Source: Piper betle (lineage: Eukaryota > Streptophyta > Magnoliopsida > Piperales > Piperaceae). From it: 64,000 nucleotides of DNA. Both the position numbers and the translations under genes were made by a program. The stretch's first letter is position 1; the number at the start of each line of letters is the position of its first letter. Under the pieces are notes generated by a model, which was not told the DNA's origin, did not search any database, and saw nothing but the letters and a program-made list of their open reading frames with translations. Of the stretch, positions 57,909 to 64,000 are shown piece after piece. Where the stretch lies: assembly GCA_033002965.1 (NCBI GenBank), contig JAURVB010000047.1, forward strand, positions 59,031 to 123,030, written 5' to 3'.

Positions 57909-59063
57909 CACCGGTGGAAATGAGTCTTTTTGTCATTGAAATTTTCCATGGCAAAAGTTTAAAAATCGGTGACAAAAGGGTGTTTGCGCCGAAAATTTAG
58001 GTGAGCAAAAGTTTTGCATCAAATTAAGCTCAGTGACGAAACGGTGACAAACTGTCACCAAAATATTTCGGCGATAAAACGATGGCAAATTGTCAATGAA
58101 TTTCAGTGACAAAATAGTGGCATATTGTCACTAAAAATCGGTGGTGGGGTGGCTAGGAGTGTTGACATTAGTGAGGGGGCGAGTAGGGCTGCTAATTGAG
58201 TGACTCCATGAGCATTTGGCATTCGGCTCGATTCGACTTGACTCGAAACTCGACATTTAAATACTCGAGCTCGAACTCGACTCCTTCGAGTCAAGTTTGA
58301 GCAAGGTAGTGTTCAACTCGATTCGACTCGGTTATAACTCGAACTTGACTCGAAATCGACTCATAGCTCAACTCGAACTCGACTCGATAAAATAATATAA
58401 TATATAGTCTTTATATAAATAAATAAATAAATATATATATACTAATAAGTTTAATTATAACTAGTTATATTTATTTATATACAACATAATAACAAAATAG
58501 TGAGATGGCTTAGATGATAGGTATGCAAGTTGAAGACCGGGAGATCGTGGGTTCAATCGGGGGAAGGGGTGACCCTTGCCGTTAGGGTTTTTTTTGAATT
58601 TCAAATTTTGACACCAAAAAATGGTATCAAATAGATGGTAAATTAATTTTCAAACTGAAATTTTCGGTGACAAATTACTAAAAATATGCCACCAAAATTT
58701 CAATGGCAAAGTTTTTGTGACATCTATTTTTAACACCAGAAAACAGGTCTAATCGGTGGTAAATTAATTTTAATTCCGAAGTATTTTGTAACAAATCAGT
58801 GACAAATTACTAAAAATGTGCCACTAAAATTCCAATGGTAAAATTTTGGTGACATTTATTTTTGACACTGAAAAAGGTGTCCAAACAATGGTAAATATTT
58901 AGTCACTAACTTTTTAGTTTCAAAGCAACGGTATATTTTCGTGTTGCTTTAAATTGGTGACTTTTCAGCGATAAATATTTTTGCCTTCGTAGCTCAAGTG
59001 ACAAAACAGTGACAAATTTGTCAATTTAAATTTTAGTGATAGAAGACCCATTTTCAAGTAGTG
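57909..59063. mobile_element. CACTA (En/Spm-like) nonautonomous element, 1155 bp
   Basis: The right end, read inward, is CACTACTTGAAAATGGGTCT. The left end is a degenerate CACCGGTGGAAATGAGTC. Both are flanked by ATT (57906-57908 and 59064-59066), the 3-bp duplication typical of CACTA elements. Subterminal arrays of GGTGACAAA/TTTGTCAC/GGTGGCAAA-type motifs occur at both ends (57955-58140 and 58650-59035), as transposase-binding sites do in this superfamily. No transposase is encoded. It contains a truncated hAT copy. Confidence 0.87.
58184..58520. mobile_element. truncated hAT copy (TAGGGCTG family) nested in the CACTA element
   Basis: It starts TAGGGCTGCTAATTGAG and runs through ACTCGA-rich arms and the AATATAATATATAGT core like the copy at 27745, then loses similarity near 58520. 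The matching right terminus is missing. It separates the two subterminal repeat blocks of the CACTA element, so it inserted later or was captured. Confidence 0.75.
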
Positions 59064-59220
59064 ATTCAACCTGTTAATTCATGGCCTATAGGGCCTTACC
59101 AACTTACAGGCTAAATTTGATATGTTTTATCTCTACTTCTCATGGTCATCATGACGAATATATCTTATGAGTATTGATTTCAAGGAGTATGTCTCCAACC
59201 ATATAAAATGTATTTCTATA

Positions 59221-59660
59221 TGTCACATCTCAATTCGGCCCGAAGGTCGAACTGAATCATGATATTATAATTTAGAAAGCCACTTAGTGTGCTATTGCGT
59301 ACACACTTTACATAAGAGGATCTCAATACTCTAGGAGGCTCACACTCAAAACTCCTATATGAACACTTTGAGTCACAACAGAGGTAGCACTTCCCTTGTG
59401 ATAAAGAGGTTGACTTTATAACTCCGATGATCACTCTGAGCTATAGGAAGGCAACATCCCAATTATAGCTAAGATATTGGATGTTGTGACATACTCTAAT
59501 TCTTTTTCTTAGTTTCAATGATTAGATTAGGTAACTTGATTTCTTAATGTGGATGAATGTAATAAAATAAACTCTAAGTCGTGGTTACCTATTCCACATA
59601 CCCCACAAGTAACGTTAAACACAGATACATCATCAGAAGTTAGGTCATCATACCCTAATT
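59221..59660 (-). repeat. antisense 3' part of the long-LTR gypsy family
   Basis: Reverse-complemented, this reads like the last ~440 bases of the LTRs at 11331 and 15915. It has GGGTATGATG(A/C)CCTA at its inner edge, then GGTAACCACGACTTAG, GTGCTACCTCTRTTGTG, and the end GAATTGAGATGTGACA (against GAATTGAGGTATTACA at 15775). It breaks exactly where TGTAACACCCCG begins, so the following element inserted into it. Confidence 0.8.
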
Positions 59661-62600
59661 GTAACACCCCGTTTCAGTTCACACGTGAACCAACTCGAAA
59701 ATATCATCGGCGACCGAATCGTTCGCTAATCTACTAGGTTCGATTAAGCTGGCCTGAATCTGCCTTCGGCATCCTAAGATGGAAGTGCAAACATGAAATG
59801 CATGGACGGGATGCTTGGGTTCTAACGTAGTCCTACATGCATGCTATGATGTGGAAGCAAAAACAAGACAATGCAACAAGCAAGAAATTCAAATAAAAAT
59901 TCATTAATTTTTTTGCAAAGAAATGGAGAAAGCCTCCCTGAAAGTGCAATAGGAGCCACCCTGTCAACAGTAAACATCCTATATTTATATCAACATGCAT
60001 CAAAACATAATCCAAACATTTCATTTTCCATCACATTCAAGTTGCCCTTGCTTCGTAGTTTACCCTGCACATTTTTCACTTTCCATTTCCATTCACATGC
60101 AAAATGCTCATAATAGATTCACAGTTATACCATATCAAATTCATCAACATAGTTCAATACACGTCATCATCACTACATACACTTGGCAAGTACTTGTGTG
60201 TGCAATTTCTGTAATGCTCCTCCGCAGTCTTGACAGCTCTTATTCCTCAAAGTGCTCGGCTATATATATATAAAAAACCATCAGTATAGAGTGTTACCGG
60301 TCCGGAAAATAACTAGTATCAATCTGGCATAGAAGTGCTAACCCTCCTGTTGAATAAAAATCTCATATATTTCCTCAAGAACTCTCACAAGGGTAGTAAT
60401 GGGAGCCGTCGCCCTGGGGTCACAGCGTCCCCTTTCCATATCATTCTCTTTCCATCACATTCTCTTTCCTTGGCCATTTAAACTATCCCTTTGCGTGGGA
60501 AAATCATTCACATTCATCTCAGCCCTCTACATCCTCTGTATTACTCCGGGCCCTGAGTACAAGGACCAAGTACTCTTAGACATGCGCCTTCAGTACCCTT
60601 TTATACCACAAGTCTAGACATGCGTTGCACCGCAGTACCTGTAAACCTCCACACTTCTCCGGGTTTGAGGAACTCAAAGGTGGAGTTGTCAGGATCCCGC
60701 AGGAATGGAGTGGACGACCACCAGTTCCAAACTTGCTATTGACTAGCACGTGCCCGCTCGTGTAGCACGGTCGTCGAATTTCCCTCATTCCATCTCTCAC
60801 TGAAAACTCGAAAACTATACATATATAGGTCTGAGTTGGGATTTATATGATAGGCCCGAAGGCAACTTGTGGTGGATCTTAATTTCAAAAGTTGACTCGA
60901 TGGATCTCAACCTCGAGGGTTATTAATCCAGAAAACTGTTGGCTAAATGACCCGAGTTAAGTGTGATCCGATAAACGCCACTTAACTCGTCCTGCACATG
61001 ATAAATCAAATATATAATAGAATAGCGTAAAACAGAGAACGAGTCCTAAACGGGCCTAGTAAAAGCTCCAATCGGGTCCTCGCATTTAGGCGGTCAGCTC
61101 CTACTTTGTACCTACATGACAAACTAAAAGCTAACGCCCGCTCATAATGCAGTCATACATCCTATATCACGCATACATCCATCGTGCATCAATCATAGTC
61201 ATAACAACCTACATCAATTCTAACAAGTTTACTTAGGCTAGTTTGCATTAGATCATGATTATTACTTAATTACCCTAATTAGTTTCTTAGCTTCCATTTT
61301 TAACACCACTCAATCAAACAATTTCATATTTTATTCTTAATTGAATCTATATATATATATATAATTATAATTATAACACACAATTCACCACCCTGACATG
61401 CTGTACTAATAACCATAACCCTTAATAAATTAAGTTGGAGGTAATTATACCTTGCATCGTCGGCAATCAGTGATGGTTAGGATTTCGTCATGCATCTTGG
61501 AGCTCGAATTCGGTGCTCAGTGGCATCTGAAGTTCAATCAGGTTTGACTGGGTGAACTCAGCGAAAGATCAGGCGAATTCCAGCAAATCTAGTTTTCTGG
61601 CATGTTCTGACGGTTTTCCAACATTTTTTGGCTATTTTTCGGCAGCTTCCGATGGTTTTCCGGCGATCGGTGGGGTGGTGGTGGTATGAGGTACTGTTGG
61701 CACCGGCTCGACGACCTCGATCTAATGGTGCTGACAGTGTGGACGGTAGTGGCGGGGGTGATCGAGTTTATTTGGGGCAGTTGGTCCTTCGATCAGACCC
61801 ACGACCGGCCTTAGCGGCGGTGCTAGGTAGGGGGAAATGTCGGGAAGGTCGAGTGGGTGGCCGTCGGAGTCACGGCGGCGGCAGCGCGGCCCAGACAGCG
61901 GTGAATTGACAAGTGGAGCATCGTAGCTCGTGGGGCGATTCCGGCGTCATGGTTGCGAGACGGTGCGGGGTTGGTCGGGCGGCACGGTGACGACACAGCA
62001 AGGCGGGGCGGCGTCTATTGGCGGTAGTGCGGCGTCGGATGCGGCGACAACGAACCCAGGTTGGTGCGATGGGGTTTGTGTTGAGGAAGAGTCAGGAGGG
62101 AGAAGAAGCACTCCAGTGGCAAACTCGTAAATAATTATTGATTCGATTCTTACTAGAGTCAAAATAATAACTAGTTTGCAATAAATCCTTAAAAAATCTT
62201 TAAAAATATGGAAAAATCCCATAAAATATAACAAACACAACAACATCAAAATAACATGCTCCATAACTAATAACCCTCCTAAACTACCCCATAACACGTC
62301 CTAATGTGTTATTCGGCCTAAAACTATTTTTACAATCAAACATATAAAAAGAAAAATACTGCATATTTTTATATATTTTGATAACTCATTTTTTACCATC
62401 TTTTTCACATTATCATCATATATTTAGGGACACTTGACCCTCATAGCTCATAACTCACGACTGGCCTCGACTTAGCACGCGGTTCACAAAACTCACTCGA
62501 CTCGAACCGACGGTAGAATCTACTGGTTCGTTGTAGTAAAACTGTCAAACCCACGATTCGAGTCAGGGTTTTATATTCAAAACCGGTCGGTTCGACCGTT

Positions 62601-64000
62601 ATTTTTGAGTCGAGTCAGTTTCAGAACACGTGCACTGAGCCGACGCCGGTCGCGTGTATGAGCTATGAGGGTCATGCGTACCCAAGTATACGATGATGAC
62701 GTCATGAACACAGCAGAAAAGAATGAGTTATCAGAGTATATGAAGGCATGCAGTTTATTTTTTATTTTTATTATATATATAGTGGATCGTAGAATTAGTG
62801 TTAGGCCGTTTATCGCGTTAGGACACATTACGGGCAGTTTGGGTGGGTTGATAGTCTTAGAGCATATCATTATGATGTTTTAGTGTTTGTTTGATTTTAT
62901 GGGATTTTTCCCGATTTTTATGGATTTTTTTAGGATTTACTTCGAGTTAGTTATGATACTTGACTCGAGCCGGAGACGAGTCAAGTATTATTTACGAGTT
63001 TGCCACCCAACTAAGTTTTCACCCCGACCTTTTCTCCCCCACGCCCAAACCCTAACCACCGCGCCGCCCCTGTTCGCGCGCCACCGCCACGGCCGCCGCC
63101 TGGCCGCCGATCGACGCCACCCAGCCCGGCCACGGCGTCGCCCTGCCGCCCCGACCAGGTCCGGCCCCCATCGGACCGCCGCGACGCGAGGAAGCCACGC
63201 CGCGATGCCGCGCCCGCGTTGCGCTTCCGTCGCCGATTCCGCCATCGGCGACCAGCGCCACCGCGATCGGTCGGTCGCCTCAACACCCTCAGCCTTCCAG
63301 CGACCTTCCCCGACCGGAACGGAGGCCATCGCCGCCGTGGCCGGCCGGATCTAGCCACCATCACCGCCGACTCTGTTTTATGCTTTTTCCGGTGAGCCGC
63401 CACCTCCGTTGGCCGCGTCAACCTCGTAGATGAGTCGGGCTCGCCGAGCCGGTTCCGAGGGTACCCAACACGACCACTTTCCGGCCAGTAGACGCCGCCA
63501 ACGATTGTCGCCGGAAAACCACCGGAAGCCGCCGGAAAACCGCCAGCAGCTGCCGGAAAACCGGAATTTCTGGAATTCACTAGAATTCACCGGATCTTCC
63601 GCAGGGCTCACCCAGTCGAGCCCGATCGAGCTTCGGACGCCGATGAGCGCCGAATTTGAGTTCCGAGACACGCGACAGAACCCTAACCGTCGCCGATTGT
63701 CGACAACGTGAGGTATAATTACCTCCGATTGATTTATTTAAAATTGATGATAATTGTTAGCATAGCATGCTAGGGTTGATTAATTATTATGATGAATGTT
63801 AAGATTATGAATGAAGTAAACATGTGCATGATGTGATTAACAGGGAATGAAGGTTAAATGAGCTAATGAAGTAAAGTAAATTTGAGTATGATAATCAAGT
63901 ACAACGTAACTTAGGAAATATAATAAAATAGGTGTTAATAGGATAAGTTGGAATTATTTTTACATTTATAATTGTTGATTGTTATGGTTGATGTTTGTAT
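59661..64000. mobile_element. large head-to-head inverted repeat, probably two LTRs of another gypsy family
   Basis: Right-arm segments are reverse complements of left-arm ones at many anchors: the TGGCAAACTCGTAAATAAT box (about 62116 and 63006), GTCCTAAYG(T/C)G (about 62299 and 62820), GAGCTATGAGGGTCA (about 62440 and 62665), the CGCCGGAAAACCA-type GC-rich block (about 61560-61670 and 63490-63560), and AGGTATAATTACCTCC (about 61438-61455 and 63711-63726). The symmetry centre is near 62545. Each arm runs from an AT-rich part through a GC-rich block to the AGGTATAATTACC box. The left terminus TGTAACACCCCG at 59661 is the reverse of a GGGGTGTTACA LTR end. The right arm leaves the window. Open frames in the GC-rich parts are compositional and have no domains. 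Confidence 0.75.

Noticed and set aside
62988..63580. Arg/Gly-rich open stretches of 113-189 residues on both strands
   Set aside because: Length is explained by very high G+C (few stops). Both strands and several frames are open, and the region is the GC-rich arm of the inverted repeat, whose counterpart at 61600-62110 does not conserve any frame.

Overview
This window looks like a repeat-rich stretch of nuclear DNA from a flowering plant, probably a eudicot. Spliced genes of plant families are present: a BEL1-like TALE homeobox gene, a small plant cell-wall protein, and relics of VPS16, an aldo-keto reductase, an organellar-type RNA methyltransferase and an ankyrin protein. They lie in A+T-rich DNA packed with plant-type Ty1/copia, Ty3/gypsy, TRIM, hAT, CACTA and Helitron-like sequences. 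No bacterial operon, CRISPR array, rRNA or convincing tRNA gene was seen. Family assignments are from recognition of motifs, not database searches. LAYOUT. 1-4.1 kb: decayed Ty1/copia element on the minus strand, cut by the window edge, beside a frameshifted ankyrin pseudogene (4.1-5.0 kb). 5.7-8.1 kb: GC-rich noncoding block with a tandem ~200-bp repeat, then a copia-LTR-like tail. 9.6-20.9 kb: Ty3/gypsy DNA of a long-LTR (~4 kb) family: an LTR-deleted interior-LTR element, then a solo LTR. The first carries a 569-bp hAT-like insertion; the second carries a TRIM with three LTRs, one of them inverted. 20.9-25.2 kb: AT-rich spacer, a Helitron-like end, and a gypsy gag relic with a probable 3' LTR. 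25.3-27.4 kb: VPS16 C-terminal pseudogene. 27.7-40.3 kb: hAT MITEs, AT-rich Helitron-like DNA, a copia RNase H tail and a noncoding LTR element with three LTRs, the third inverted. 40.5-45.2 kb: aldo-keto reductase fragment, then the BEL1-like homeobox gene (minus strand), which shows one reading-frame break. 46-49.7 kb: hAT MITE, spacer and the intact-looking secreted cell-wall protein gene. 50.7-55.6 kb: a 13-exon RNA (uracil-C5) methyltransferase gene on the minus strand, with splice architecture largely kept but several disabling lesions. 56-64 kb: duplicated hAT elements, a CACTA element with a nested hAT copy, an antisense LTR fragment of the long-LTR family, and inserted in it a large head-to-head inverted repeat that runs off the window. 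HOW IT FITS TOGETHER. There is no co-regulated gene set. The only locus that reads as fully intact is the small secreted protein; the homeobox gene is probably functional if its one frame break is a sequence error. The most unusual pattern is that three unrelated LTR families each show an inverted-LTR arrangement (18.7, 34.7-36.9 and 59.7-64 kb). Transcripts across such structures would fold into long hairpins. I found no clear evidence for a wholly new biological system.
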